A stretch of 64,000 nucleotides of DNA from Neolewinella lacunae (GTDB lineage Bacteria > Bacteroidota > Bacteroidia > Chitinophagales > Saprospiraceae): NCBI RefSeq assembly GCF_014349155.1, contig NZ_JACSIT010000100.1, positions 248,001 to 312,000 on the forward strand, in the 5' to 3' direction. Below are positions 8,975 through 17,539 of this stretch, piece after piece. Below the pieces are notes generated by a model. It was given only the letters and a program-made list of their open reading frames with translations. It searched no databases and was not told where the DNA came from. The first letter of the stretch is position 1. Each line of letters begins with the position of its first letter. Both the position numbers and the translations under genes were made by a program.

Positions 8975-9298
8975 CTAATTATCGATGCGGCGAATGAAGG
9001 ATTCCAACTCCGCCAGGTGGGCCTCAAAAGCTTTGCGGCCCTCGGGAGTAGCCCGGTAACTGGTCTTGGGTTTGTCTTCCACAAATTTTTTCTCTACCTC
9101 AATCTGCTCTTCCTTCACCAGGGCCTTGAGGTGGCTGGCCAGGCTGCCGTCGGTGAGATCCAGGGCATCGCGGAGCGAAACGAAGTCCACCCAGTCGTTG
9201 ACCAGCAAAATAGCCATAATGCCCATCCGCGTGCGGTGGTTAAACAGCTTATTGAGGCCATCAATCGAAACGGTGGTGAGGGGCAAAACGTCTTTCAT
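8975..9298 (-). CDS. Winged-helix transcriptional regulator (ArsR/MarR-like, HTH_34 type)
   Basis: A 107-residue DNA-binding protein. The winged-helix core is visible as LNKLFNHRTRMGIMAILL, then DFVSLRDALDLTDGSLASHLKAL (recognition region) and a beta wing VEKKFVEDKPKTSYRATPEGR. There is no effector domain, as in one-domain regulators of the PF13601 kind. The start at 9298 is chosen because its ATG overlaps the TGA of the upstream membrane-protein gene (ATGA), a translational-coupling arrangement; the longer open frame up to 9397 only reads out of the neighbour. Regulator and membrane protein therefore form a two-gene operon, with the DUF4153-type gene next on the same strand. Confidence 0.88.
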   Translation of the reverse strand: MKDVLPLTTVSIDGLNKLFNHRTRMGIMAILLVNDWVDFVSLRDALDLTDGSLASHLKALVKEEQIEVEKKFVEDKPKTSYRATPEGRKAFEAHLAELESFIRRIDN

Positions 9299-9945
9299 AC
9301 ACGGTCGTATTTGCGGTACATCCACGTGCCATAAACGATGTGGAGCACCCCGAAGCCAAAGGCCCAGAAGTAGAGCCCGTAGCCGATGAAGAAACAAGAG
9401 ATGAGGCCCAACAAGACTTCCAGGTACCCCAGGTAGCTGACCTCCTCGCGGGCGTAGCCACTGGCGTTAAGCAGGGCCAAACCGTAAAAGATGAGGGTGG
9501 CCGGCCCGATGAGCCCCCCGTGCTCCTGGTAGATCAGGCCCAGGCAGAACACTCCTCCCACCACCAGCGGCACCATCAGGTGAAAGATCAGTTTCAGCGC
9601 TTTTTTGTCCAGCAGGGTTTGTCCCAGCCGCCGCGCCCGCCGCCCCGTGAAGTAGTAGCCACAGGCCAGGGCCCCCAGCAAGACCAGGCTGCCCGTCAGC
9701 GCCAGAAACGGCAGCGGCGCAATGCCCCAGGGATGGGCTGAAGACAGCTCCAAAGACCGGCTGATGAACACCAACTCCTGCCCCCCCGCCCACTGGTAAG
9801 CCACCGTAGCCGCAACCCCCAGCAGCGCAAATGCCCCCGCCCCAATTCCCGAAAGCCCACTCAGGCCTATAAAGTAACGCGAACGCTCCATCAGCAGGCG
9901 GATTTCCCGCAGGTCATTGATGGGGTTGGCAATGGTTTTAGACAT
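9295..9945 (-). CDS. Five-helix membrane protein coupled to the winged-helix regulator
   Basis: A 216-residue inner-membrane protein of unknown function. A short cytoplasmic N-terminus (MSKTIANPINDLREIRLLMERS) is followed by about five or six hydrophobic helices and a positively charged C-terminus (MYRKYDRV). The stop overlaps the start of the regulator gene by ATGA, so the two are translated together. Small membrane proteins beside one-domain winged-helix regulators are common in Bacteroidota; a sensing or sequestering role is possible but is inference only. Confidence 0.75.
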   Translation of the reverse strand: MSKTIANPINDLREIRLLMERSRYFIGLSGLSGIGAGAFALLGVAATVAYQWAGGQELVFISRSLELSSAHPWGIAPLPFLALTGSLVLLGALACGYYFTGRRARRLGQTLLDKKALKLIFHLMVPLVVGGVFCLGLIYQEHGGLIGPATLIFYGLALLNASGYAREEVSYLGYLEVLLGLISCFFIGYGLYFWAFGFGVLHIVYGTWMYRKYDRV

Positions 9946-10081
9946 AAACGCTGCTTAATGAATGGCCAGGGAGACGAGAAGCACCAACGGAAAAAAAGCA
10001 GTAAAGTGCTTTGGTTCGCAAAGTTATGCACCCTTTCCCTGCCAAGCAAATCGTGGGCACTTTTTCTTGCGCAGCCCCCCC

Positions 10082-11374
10082 TTACCAGAGCCACTCAGGA
10101 AAGAAAATCACCAGCGCCAGCAAAGCCAACTGGATGAGCAAAAACGGCACGATGCCCCGATACAAATGCACGGTCTTCACCTCCGGCGGGGCCACCCCCT
10201 TCAGGTAAAACAGGGCGAAACCGAAGGGCGGGGAGAGGAAACTGGTTTGCAGGTTGATCCCCAGCAAAATCCCCAGCCAGATCAGGTCCGTTTCGTAAGC
10301 CACAAAAAGCGGCGTGACCACCGGGACGATGATGAAGATGATCTCAATAAAATCGATGAAAAACCCGGCGATGAAAACCACCACCATCACTAAAAAAAGG
10401 AATTGGTATTCCGTCAGGTCGCTGCGCTCAATGAGCTGGACCAAAAAGCGATCGCCCCCCAGTTCCCGGAAGACGAGGGAAAAGGTAGTAGCGCCCAGCA
10501 AGATCATGAAGACCATCGCCGTCAGGTGCGTCGTTTCGCGGCAAACGTCTTTTACCGTGGGCCAGGTCAGTTTTTGCTGGCTCCAGGTCAGCAGCATGGC
10601 CCCCGCTGCCCCGATCGCCGCTGCTTCGGTAGGCGACGCAAACCCGATGATGATGGACCCCAACACAGCCACGATCAGCAGTAGGGGCAAGACCAGGCTC
10701 TGCACCAGATTGCGTAAAAACGCGGCGTTCCAGGGGCTGCCTTCGCGGTGGCCAGAGGGGAAGAGCTTTGGCCGCAGGACGCCCAGCGCCAGGATGTAGA
10801 GCACGTAGGCACCCACGAGCAGCAGGCTCGGCACGAGGGCCGCACTGAACAATTTACCCACCGATACCCCCAGCACACTCCCCAGCAAAACCAGGACCAC
10901 CGAGGGCGGAATAATCTGCCCCAGCGTCCCCGAAGCAGCAATCACCCCCGTGGCCAGACTTGGCGGGTAGCCCCGCTTGAGCATTGGCGGCAGGCTGATG
11001 AGGCCCATGGTAATCACCGTTGCCCCGACGATGCCCGTCGACGCCGCCAACAGCGCCCCCACTACGATAACGGACACGGCCATCCCGCCCCGCACCCGCC
11101 CGAAGAGCTCCGACATCGTGTGCAGCATCCGTTCGGCCAGTCCGCTTTTCTCCAGCATGATGCCCATGAAAACGAACAGCGGCACGGCCAGCAATACTGA
11201 GTTTTCCATCACCCCCATCACGCGGTTGGGCAGGAGCGTCAGCACGGCCAGGTCCAGAAAACAGACGGCGTAGAGCAAGGAAAGCCCACACAGCGTAAAC
11301 GCCACCGGGTAACCGTACAACACCAGCAGGAAAATGCTGATGAACAGGAAGATTGCGAGAATGGCCAGGCTCAT
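10082..11374 (-). CDS. dctM: TRAP transporter large permease (DctM)
   Basis: Large membrane subunit of a tripartite ATP-independent periplasmic transporter, which imports organic acids such as C4-dicarboxylates, sialic acid or uronates by Na+ symport. The 430-residue protein is hydrophobic throughout (about 11-12 helices) and carries family segments such as VPLFVFMGIMLEKSGLAERM, GIVGATVITMGLISLPPML, ASGTLGQIIPPSVVL and the C-terminal PPFGFALFYLKGVAPPEV. Its ATG at 11374 directly follows the TAA of dctQ, so the two are co-translated. No DctP binding-protein gene is next to it. Confidence 0.92.
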   Translation of the reverse strand: MSLAILAIFLFISIFLLVLYGYPVAFTLCGLSLLYAVCFLDLAVLTLLPNRVMGVMENSVLLAVPLFVFMGIMLEKSGLAERMLHTMSELFGRVRGGMAVSVIVVGALLAASTGIVGATVITMGLISLPPMLKRGYPPSLATGVIAASGTLGQIIPPSVVLVLLGSVLGVSVGKLFSAALVPSLLLVGAYVLYILALGVLRPKLFPSGHREGSPWNAAFLRNLVQSLVLPLLLIVAVLGSIIIGFASPTEAAAIGAAGAMLLTWSQQKLTWPTVKDVCRETTHLTAMVFMILLGATTFSLVFRELGGDRFLVQLIERSDLTEYQFLFLVMVVVFIAGFFIDFIEIIFIIVPVVTPLFVAYETDLIWLGILLGINLQTSFLSPPFGFALFYLKGVAPPEVKTVHLYRGIVPFLLIQLALLALVIFFPEWLW

Positions 11375-11911
11375 TTATTCCGCTTCGTCTTCTGCCCACT
11401 CCCAATCCAGGCCGTCGGGCTCAAAGTAGACCGTCAGTCCAGTCGCAATGCCCTGCAAAATCAGCAGCCCCGCCGCAACGGGAATCATTGCCTTGATGGG
11501 AAAAAAATAGGGAATTCCGTTGGGGTTGGGGCTGCCCTCGCTGCCCCGCCAGGCTTCGGCCGCGTAGTGCCAGCCCGTGACCAGCAAGACCACCGCCCAG
11601 GGCAGGAGGAAAAAAACGGTGCCCACCAGGTTCACCAGCCGCTTATCCCGCCGCGCAAAGCGCTCGTAGAAAAGGTCCACCCGCACGTGCCGGTCCTGCT
11701 GCAGGGCGTAGGGGATGCCCAGCAGGAAAATCACCGCAAACAGGTGCCATTCCAGTTCAATCACCCACGCCCCCGTCAGGGAAAAAAGGGCGCGCAAACT
11801 GACGTCCACTACGATCAAAACGATCAGGACTAAGTTCAGATACCCGGCTCCCTTGCCCAACAGGCCGATGAGCCGCTCGACGCTGCGGATGAATTTTTCT
11901 GGCTTTTTCAC
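11375..11911 (-). CDS. dctQ: TRAP transporter small permease (DctQ)
   Basis: Small membrane subunit of the same TRAP transporter, about 178 residues with four helices: LNLVLIVLIVVDVSLRALF, WHLFAVIFLLGIPYAL, LVGTVFFLLPWAVVLLVTGW and a final helix near IPVAAGLLILQGIATG. The conserved segment ALQQDRHVRVDLFYERF is typical of DctQ. The GTG at 11911 (VKKPEKFIRSVERL) is chosen as start because it gives the usual family length and lies five bases after a TACCTTTA promoter-like box; the upstream frame only overlaps the 3' end of the lyase gene. The stop touches the dctM start. Confidence 0.88.
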   Translation of the reverse strand: MKKPEKFIRSVERLIGLLGKGAGYLNLVLIVLIVVDVSLRALFSLTGAWVIELEWHLFAVIFLLGIPYALQQDRHVRVDLFYERFARRDKRLVNLVGTVFFLLPWAVVLLVTGWHYAAEAWRGSEGSPNPNGIPYFFPIKAMIPVAAGLLILQGIATGLTVYFEPDGLDWEWAEDEAE

Positions 11912-11916
11912 TGCGC

Positions 11917-11924
11917 TAAAGGTA
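11917..11924 (-). promoter_or_regulatory. Possible -7 box TACCTTTA before dctQ
   Basis: One base off the TAnnTTTG consensus, with a five-base gap to the GTG start of dctQ. It sits between the lyase stop codon and dctQ, so the permeases could also be transcribed independently. Confidence 0.35.
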
Positions 11925-11927
11925 CGC

Positions 11928-14303
11928 CTACCGTTTGATAAAGCGTACCGTTTCCACCCGGCCGTCGGGCGCCGTAGTCTGTAGCAGATAGGGGCCCGCT
12001 GGCAGGTGCAAGGCCCGGATGGGGAGCAAGGATTGACCGACCGTCCCCGCCTGAAGCTCCCGACCACCCAGCGAAAGGATGCGGTAGCGGTAGGTGCCAT
12101 CCGTCGGTACCCCCCGCAGCTGCAAGGCATCCGTAACCGGGTTGGGCCGAACGCTCAATCCCTCCCTCCGCCCCGCAGCCGTTACTGCAACGGTATTGCT
12201 GAAAGTATAGTCGCCGCTGTAGTCCGTTTGCCGGATCCGGTAGTAGATAGTCCCGCCCAGAATCCGTGCATCGCGGTAGGTGTACTGCCGTTCTCCCCGG
12301 AAGTTGCCGTCAGCGCTGATGTTGGCCAGGGCCACGAAGCGGCGCCCATCGGTACTGCTTTCTACCGTGAAAAATTCGTTGTTCACCTGCTCCGCTACCG
12401 CCCAACGCAGTTCCCGTTCCTTCCCCACGGTTGCTACGGTGAGGGGCCCGGACCACCGCACCGGCAATGGTGCCAGGTTGAGGTCGGCCGGCGGAGCGAA
12501 GGCCGTTCCCGCATCCGGCGGATAGGCCCCGGTGGGGTTGATGGCCAGGTAATCAAAGCAGGCTCCGTAGTCGTCGCCCCCCGAACGGCCAATATCGATG
12601 CGCGCACTGGTGGCACCGGAGGTGGTTTCACTTTCCCCACTGGCAAAGACGGTCGGGGATTCCTCCAGGTACACCCGGGTGAAGAGCGGCCCGCCGGGGG
12701 TAGGGTTGCTGCCAAATGTGATGCGGATGATGCGGTAAGGATCATTATCCCAGAAGCCTTCCGGAAAATCAAAGGTGGGGTCGCCGGGCGTCTGCTGCAA
12801 TTGGATGTTGCTCCGGTTAATGCGCAGCTTTTGGCGCCAGCCCCGGCCGTAGAATTCCACGTAGGTAATGTTGTTGTTGGCGGGAATGGGGGCCAGGCGG
12901 AGGAGGACCGTGACTTCATCGTCCGTCATCTGCCGGTAGCGCCAGCGGTAGTTGCCCGTAGTGCCCTGGTCGGAAAGGTGGCAATGCTGGTTGTTGCCCA
13001 GCTCGGAGGGGATGCGCGAAGTACTGTCGATGGCGGCATCGCCCGCAACGTTGAAGTCAAAAGAGAACACACTGCTGTGCTCCACTTCCGGGCGGGCGTG
13101 CCCCCGCGCCACGTCCCAGTCACCGTCGTCCGGGTTCACCAGGGTGCTGAAGGTGGCCACGGTATTGCGCCGCTCTCCGCTGGAGCTCACCGCGCCGACC
13201 TGGTAATAGTAGGTCGTACCCGCCACCAGGGTAGGCGAGAAGGTGGCGGCAGTGACGTTGGCCACCAGCCCCGGCGTGGGCGTAGTGCCCAGGTAAACGT
13301 TGTAGGAGGTGGCCCCGGCGGAGGGCTCCCACACCAGTGGCATGTACAGAGGGACGTTCGCCGATCCCTCCAACGGCAAGGCCAGGCGCACCGTGTCGGG
13401 CAGACCCAGGTCGGGGAGCAAAGACGGACAAAGCGAAGCGGCCACCTCCGAAGAACAGAAGTTGGCAAAGCGCACAATCTCATCCTTCAGGGGCGGATTG
13501 GCCGTAGCGTTGTACGCGCGGTAAATGCCCCACTTCGGGCGGTTGATGACGTTGTTCGAAGTGGGTGCTCCCCGGAACAGGTCGATGTTCGGATTGGCGT
13601 AGCTGATGATGCTGGCACCGGTAAGGACGTCGTTGACGGTAAACGTAAGCGCGCCGTCGTTGCGGTGCTCCTGGCGCAGGTACACCTCCACCCACCGCCC
13701 CCGGAAGTCGCTGAGCGGGGCGGAGACGAGCGAGCCCTGGGTGCCCGCCGGATTTTCGTCGCCCGCGTGGTGCCGCAGTTCCACAATGCTGGCCCGTGCG
13801 GTAATCGTCAGGATGGGGAAGTCGGAATCCGATCCCCCCTGGGCCTTGTTCTGGAAAAGGTGGCAAAAACTGCTGGCCCCCACGAAGTCGGCCGGCAACT
13901 GAAATTGCCAGCGGTAGAAGGTTTCGTCTCCGTAGGCGTGTTCCAGCTCAGGGTCGGTGCTGCCCTGGGGGCCACCTTTGATCTCGATGCGCGCCCGGTC
14001 GAAAACCACGCAGCGGTCGTTGTCTTCGTCGATGTGACTGACGAAGGCGAAGACGTTTTGGTCGAGTTCAGCGTCGGCAACCTGCAGGATGTGTTGCCCG
14101 AAAGACTGGTGGCTGCCCGTGCCGGGGCTGACGCAATCGGGGCTGCTGTTGTCCGGCCCTTCCACCCCAAACTGGGCGGCGGCCAGCGTAGCGTATCCTC
14201 CGCCGGAGGACGCACTGGCGTTGGCCGTAGCCTGCGCCCACAGGGCACCCGTGCCGGCCAGCAACAGGGCAATTGCCATCGTCATTCGTAATACAGTTCC
14301 CAT
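11928..14303 (-). CDS. Secreted polysaccharide-lyase-like protein with FN3-type and T9SS domains
   Basis: Large exported protein (791 residues). A signal peptide (about 1-24, ending ALWAQ) is followed by a jelly-roll domain (about 60-290) with YRWQFQLPADFVGASSFCHL, WVEVYLRQEHRNDG and PKWGIYRAY, resembling the PF14099/heparin-lyase-I-like or alginate-lyase-type polysaccharide lyases. A fibronectin-III-like module (about 305-390), a second beta-sandwich region (about 400-600) and a T9SS type A sorting domain (about 715-791, starting VRPNPVTDALQL, ending RFIKR) complete it. The dctQ/dctM genes start 16 bp downstream, suggesting uptake of the released acidic sugars. The substrate is not readable, and the lyase call rests on domain shape rather than identified catalytic residues. 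Confidence 0.65.
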   Translation of the reverse strand: MGTVLRMTMAIALLLAGTGALWAQATANASASSGGGYATLAAAQFGVEGPDNSSPDCVSPGTGSHQSFGQHILQVADAELDQNVFAFVSHIDEDNDRCVVFDRARIEIKGGPQGSTDPELEHAYGDETFYRWQFQLPADFVGASSFCHLFQNKAQGGSDSDFPILTITARASIVELRHHAGDENPAGTQGSLVSAPLSDFRGRWVEVYLRQEHRNDGALTFTVNDVLTGASIISYANPNIDLFRGAPTSNNVINRPKWGIYRAYNATANPPLKDEIVRFANFCSSEVAASLCPSLLPDLGLPDTVRLALPLEGSANVPLYMPLVWEPSAGATSYNVYLGTTPTPGLVANVTAATFSPTLVAGTTYYYQVGAVSSSGERRNTVATFSTLVNPDDGDWDVARGHARPEVEHSSVFSFDFNVAGDAAIDSTSRIPSELGNNQHCHLSDQGTTGNYRWRYRQMTDDEVTVLLRLAPIPANNNITYVEFYGRGWRQKLRINRSNIQLQQTPGDPTFDFPEGFWDNDPYRIIRITFGSNPTPGGPLFTRVYLEESPTVFASGESETTSGATSARIDIGRSGGDDYGACFDYLAINPTGAYPPDAGTAFAPPADLNLAPLPVRWSGPLTVATVGKERELRWAVAEQVNNEFFTVESSTDGRRFVALANISADGNFRGERQYTYRDARILGGTIYYRIRQTDYSGDYTFSNTVAVTAAGRREGLSVRPNPVTDALQLRGVPTDGTYRYRILSLGGRELQAGTVGQSLLPIRALHLPAGPYLLQTTAPDGRVETVRFIKR

Positions 14304-14393
14304 GATCGTCCATTTTTCGTCGCCTCCGGGATTGGGGCGGCACTGCTGCTTAGGACGCTGCGGGGGGAACTTGTCCCGTACAAAGCCAGCTCG

Positions 14394-15911
14394 CTACTCC
14401 CGGAGTTTCCGGTACGCCTGGCCGAGGTGGGAGACCACGTCTTCGGCCAGCAAAAACTCCTGGCTGAGTTCCTCGGCAGCCAGGTCGCCCGCCAGGCCGT
14501 GGAGATAAACCCCCAGGCGAGCGGCCGTGACGGGGTCGTAGCCCTGAGCCAGCAGACCGGTCAGTACCCCCGTCAGGGCATCGCCGGTGCCGGCCGTCCC
14601 CATGCCCGGATTGCCGGTGGGGTTGAAGTAAAGCTCGCCCCCGGGAGTGGCAATGGAGGTGAATCCGGTTTTCAGGACGATGACCAGTCCATTGCGCTTC
14701 GCAACTTCCCGCTGCACCTGCCACCGGGCAAAATCATGCTCCGTCTCCCCGAATAAGCGGGCAAATTCCTTGGGGTGGGGCGTCAGGAGGCTGTTTTTGG
14801 GGATCAGTTTCAGGAGCTCCGGGTGGGCGGCAATGATGTTGATGGCGTCGGCGTCGATTACCATGGGCCGCTCGTAGCGGGACAGCACGGAGCGCACGGC
14901 CTCAACCGTCAGGGCTTCCTGGCCGATGCCGGGGCCGATGCCGATGCTGTCGTAGGCCCCCAAGTCACCGATTTCCGTGCTGTGGTAGCGGTGGGTATCG
15001 ACCTTGCACATGGCTTCCGGAAAGCTGATCTGCATAATTTCGTAGCCACTGCGGGGGATATGGCAGGTGAGCAACCCCGCCCCGGCGCGCAGTACCGCGC
15101 GGCCGGCAATGACTGCCGCGCCCATCGTGCCGAAGGCTCCGGCGACCAAAAAAGCGTGACCGAAAGTGCCCTTGTGGTCGTTGGCGTAGCGCTTTTTGAG
15201 CAGGCCACCTAGTTCACTGGCGTCGTTCAGCGTCGCCTGATAAGCAGGGCCACCGCCTACTTCCGGATGGAGGCGGTCGGGGTCCGCCAGGGGGAAAGTA
15301 ACCAGCTCCCAATTGCCCAGCAACTGGGTATTGGCCGGAGCAAAAAGGGCCAGCTTGGGCAGGCCGAGGCACAGCGTCAGATCGGCGTGTACGCAGGGGC
15401 CTTCCTGCGGCCCGTCGGAAGATAAGCCGCTGGGCAGGTCAACGGCCACGCGGAAGTTCGGCAACGCATTGAGGTAATCGATCAATTCGGCCCAGTAGCC
15501 CGCCACCGGGCGGCCCAGGCCTGTGCCGAACAGCGCATCCACCACCACCGCCTCGGGGGCAATCGCCGGCCAGGGATCGCCCTGGGTCAGTTGCCGGACT
15601 TCAATTCCCTGTCCCTTCAGCCGTTTGAAGTTGTCCTGATTGTCTGCACTCCGCGTCCCGATGTTGGCCTGGATGACGGAGACTTTATAGTTGCGCGACT
15701 TGAGCCGGCGGGCCACCACGAGGCCATCGCCTCCGTTGTTTCCCGTGCCGCAAACGACGACCACGGGACGTTCCGGATCGGGAAAATGGCGGGTGAATGC
15801 CTTAGTGAAGGCCTTGGCGGCGCGCTCCATAAGTTCGCCGCTCGTGATTTTTTCGGCGCGAATGGTGGCTTGGTCCAGGGCGCGGAGTTGGGCGGCAGTG
15901 AGGATGCGCAT
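14394..15911 (-). CDS. nnr: Bifunctional NAD(P)H-hydrate epimerase / ADP-dependent dehydratase
   Basis: Metabolite-repair enzyme for hydrated NADH and NADPH. The N-terminal YjeF_N epimerase domain (about 1-210) has VVVVCGTGNNGGDGLVVAR and VVVDALFGTGLGRPV. The C-terminal ribokinase-like dehydratase (about 225-505) has SLLTPHPKEFARLF and the catalytic-loop segment GNPGMGTAGTGDALTGVL. The 505 residues match bifunctional Nnr of E. coli and Bacteroidota. The start ATG at 15911 is followed by MRILTAAQLRALD, the usual family N-terminus. A TAGCTTTG box lies 68 nt upstream. Confidence 0.95.
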   Translation of the reverse strand: MRILTAAQLRALDQATIRAEKITSGELMERAAKAFTKAFTRHFPDPERPVVVVCGTGNNGGDGLVVARRLKSRNYKVSVIQANIGTRSADNQDNFKRLKGQGIEVRQLTQGDPWPAIAPEAVVVDALFGTGLGRPVAGYWAELIDYLNALPNFRVAVDLPSGLSSDGPQEGPCVHADLTLCLGLPKLALFAPANTQLLGNWELVTFPLADPDRLHPEVGGGPAYQATLNDASELGGLLKKRYANDHKGTFGHAFLVAGAFGTMGAAVIAGRAVLRAGAGLLTCHIPRSGYEIMQISFPEAMCKVDTHRYHSTEIGDLGAYDSIGIGPGIGQEALTVEAVRSVLSRYERPMVIDADAINIIAAHPELLKLIPKNSLLTPHPKEFARLFGETEHDFARWQVQREVAKRNGLVIVLKTGFTSIATPGGELYFNPTGNPGMGTAGTGDALTGVLTGLLAQGYDPVTAARLGVYLHGLAGDLAAEELSQEFLLAEDVVSHLGQAYRKLRE

Positions 15912-15979
15912 CAGGGCTGGTTTTGGGTAATATGGGCGTTATCATAAGCCTCCGGGCAGTGAACTGTCCCGGTGCGGCG

Positions 15980-15987
15980 CAAAGCTA
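15980..15987 (-). promoter_or_regulatory. nnr -7 box TAGCTTTG
   Basis: Perfect TAnnTTTG match on the minus strand, 68 nt before the nnr ATG. Confidence 0.45.
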
Positions 15988-16099
15988 CGGTGCGGGAGTG
16001 GCCTGGCAGCGGGTCAACCGGCCAGGTGCAGATAAAATAATGTCAGGTTGGGGGGGCAACGTAGCTATTCGCTGATTTCCAGATGGTTAGATGGCAATG

Positions 16100-16155
16100 G
16101 TTTTGTAGTTCGGTAGTTCCGGTAGTGGGCATTGTCAACTACCGAATTACAAAAC
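16100..16155. repeat. Long hairpin between mlaD and nnr
   Basis: Arms at 16100-16118 and 16137-16155 pair over 19 bases with one mismatch (core TTTGTAGTTCGGTAGTT). No T-run follows on the minus strand, so it is not a clean intrinsic terminator. Similar TAGTTCGGTAGTT-type words recur at 34840-34880. Confidence 0.55.
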
Positions 16156-16242
16156 TGCCGAACTGTATTCTAAAAGTTGTTGAAAATCAATGGGTTGTGA
16201 TTGTTTCAAGGGCTTAACCCCACGTTAAAATAACGCAGTTGC

Positions 16243-17286
16243 CTAATCCTTCTGTTCTTCCAGCTCGGCGTCTTTGCGGTCGAATCTGAGCACCCGGTTG
16301 CGGCTCTTGAAAGGGACGTAGCGGTAAGGACGTTCCTGGAGATCCGTGAAGAGCGTATCGGCTGCGAGTGTGGCGCTGTTGAGGCGGTCGTAAATGGCGT
16401 CGTCTTTCAACAGTTTACCCAGGGTTCCCTGGCCGGATTCGATGCTGTTCATCAGGTTGTTGACGCCCCCGATGGCTGCGTTGGCCTGGTTAAGGGTGCC
16501 CTTGAGGCTCTGGATGGCGCTGTTGACTTCGGCCATCGTCTGGTCAAGCTCAATGCGGCTGAGGCGTCCGGTAAGCTCGTTGGCATTGTCAATGATGCTG
16601 GCAATGGAGGCCTGCTTATCAGCCAGCGTACCAGTGATGGTTTCCAGGTTGTCAAAGGTGTTGTTGATCTCTCCTGCGTTGGCGTCCATGATGTTTTGCA
16701 GGCGGGCGGTAGCCATTTTCAGGTTCTCCATCGTCACGGCCAGGTCGTTGGTGGAGCGTGCAATGGGGTTGTCGCTGTTCTCATCGAAGAGCATGTACTC
16801 CAGGCTATCGAGCGCCCCGTTGAGCTGGCTTTGGATGCCATCCAGCGGACTTTCGCCGTCGCCTCCCCCCATCAGCGAAGCCAGAATGCCCTTGGTGCCG
16901 CTGGCGATTTCCGTACCGCTTTCGGCACAGTCGCCATCGCCAAAGCAGGGTTTTTCGTACTGCAAGTCAATGGCTTTTTCGCCCAGCAGGCTCACGGTGG
17001 TGATGTAGGCGCGGGAATCGACGGGAACGTTCACGCCCTTGCGGACGGTCATCGTTACCCGTACGGTCCGCGTTTGCTGGTCCAGGTCGATGCCACTGAC
17101 GGATCCGACGGTCACCCCACTGATCTGCACCGGCGTGCCCACCGTCAGTCCCGCCACGTTGGTGTAGTAGGTGTGGTAGGTATTGGCGGTGGTAAACAGG
17201 TTGGTGCCCTGAATGTATTTGTACCCCCAGACGGCCAGGATAATGGCCGCGAGTGCGAGGATTCCAATCTTAACTTCGTAACGCAT
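16243..17286 (-). CDS. MlaD/MCE-family lipid-transport protein
   Basis: Membrane-anchored MCE protein (347 residues), the type that carries phospholipids between membranes with an MlaFE-like ABC transporter. A single N-terminal helix (about 7-23, KIGILALAAIILAVWGYKYI) anchors it. The MCE domain (about 38-115) shows VAGLTVGTPVQISGVTVGSV and VSLLGEKAIDL. The rest (about 150-320) is a helical, coiled-coil-like segment. A CFGDGDC insertion lies just after the MCE domain. The ATPase and permease partners are not in the window. The gene reads toward nnr, 331 bp away. Confidence 0.9.
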   Translation of the reverse strand: MRYEVKIGILALAAIILAVWGYKYIQGTNLFTTANTYHTYYTNVAGLTVGTPVQISGVTVGSVSGIDLDQQTRTVRVTMTVRKGVNVPVDSRAYITTVSLLGEKAIDLQYEKPCFGDGDCAESGTEIASGTKGILASLMGGGDGESPLDGIQSQLNGALDSLEYMLFDENSDNPIARSTNDLAVTMENLKMATARLQNIMDANAGEINNTFDNLETITGTLADKQASIASIIDNANELTGRLSRIELDQTMAEVNSAIQSLKGTLNQANAAIGGVNNLMNSIESGQGTLGKLLKDDAIYDRLNSATLAADTLFTDLQERPYRYVPFKSRNRVLRFDRKDAELEEQKD

Positions 17287-17429
17287 ATACGGGATACTGA
17301 TGGCGGGCCCAGGTTGACAAATCAGACCCTCCCTTTCGGTGAGTGTTCAGTGGGATTCGGTTGCTGTAACGCGGCAGGCGCAAACATGGTTTGGCGGTAG
17401 CCAAAAATGCGGGGTGCTTCCTCTTCAGG

Positions 17430-17471
17430 GCGCGGCCGCAGGTGCTCCCCCCCAACCCCCCGAAGGGGGGA
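17430..17471 (-). repeat. Dispersed repeat copy 3, long form
   Basis: Core GCGCGGCCGCAGGTGC at 17430-17445 followed by a C-run and the C6GAAG6 hairpin (to 17471). It is the reverse complement of the long form at 8932, in the spacer between mlaD and the kinase gene. Confidence 0.75.
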
Positions 17472-17539
17472 GACCGGATGAAGGAGCAAGGCGAGGGGCA
17501 GCGGGCCTACCCAGCGCGGCAAATGTAGCATTTCCCCGG

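Larger units (their letters stand above)
15912..16242. other. Intergenic region upstream of nnr
   Basis: No gene. It contains the nnr -7 box (15980-15987) and a long hairpin (16100-16155). Confidence 0.7.

Noticed and set aside
12006-14291. Long open frame (761 codons) on the + strand
   Set aside because: It is antisense to the lyase-like gene; the product is low-complexity G/V/R-rich with no domain, an effect of GC-rich codon use in the real gene.
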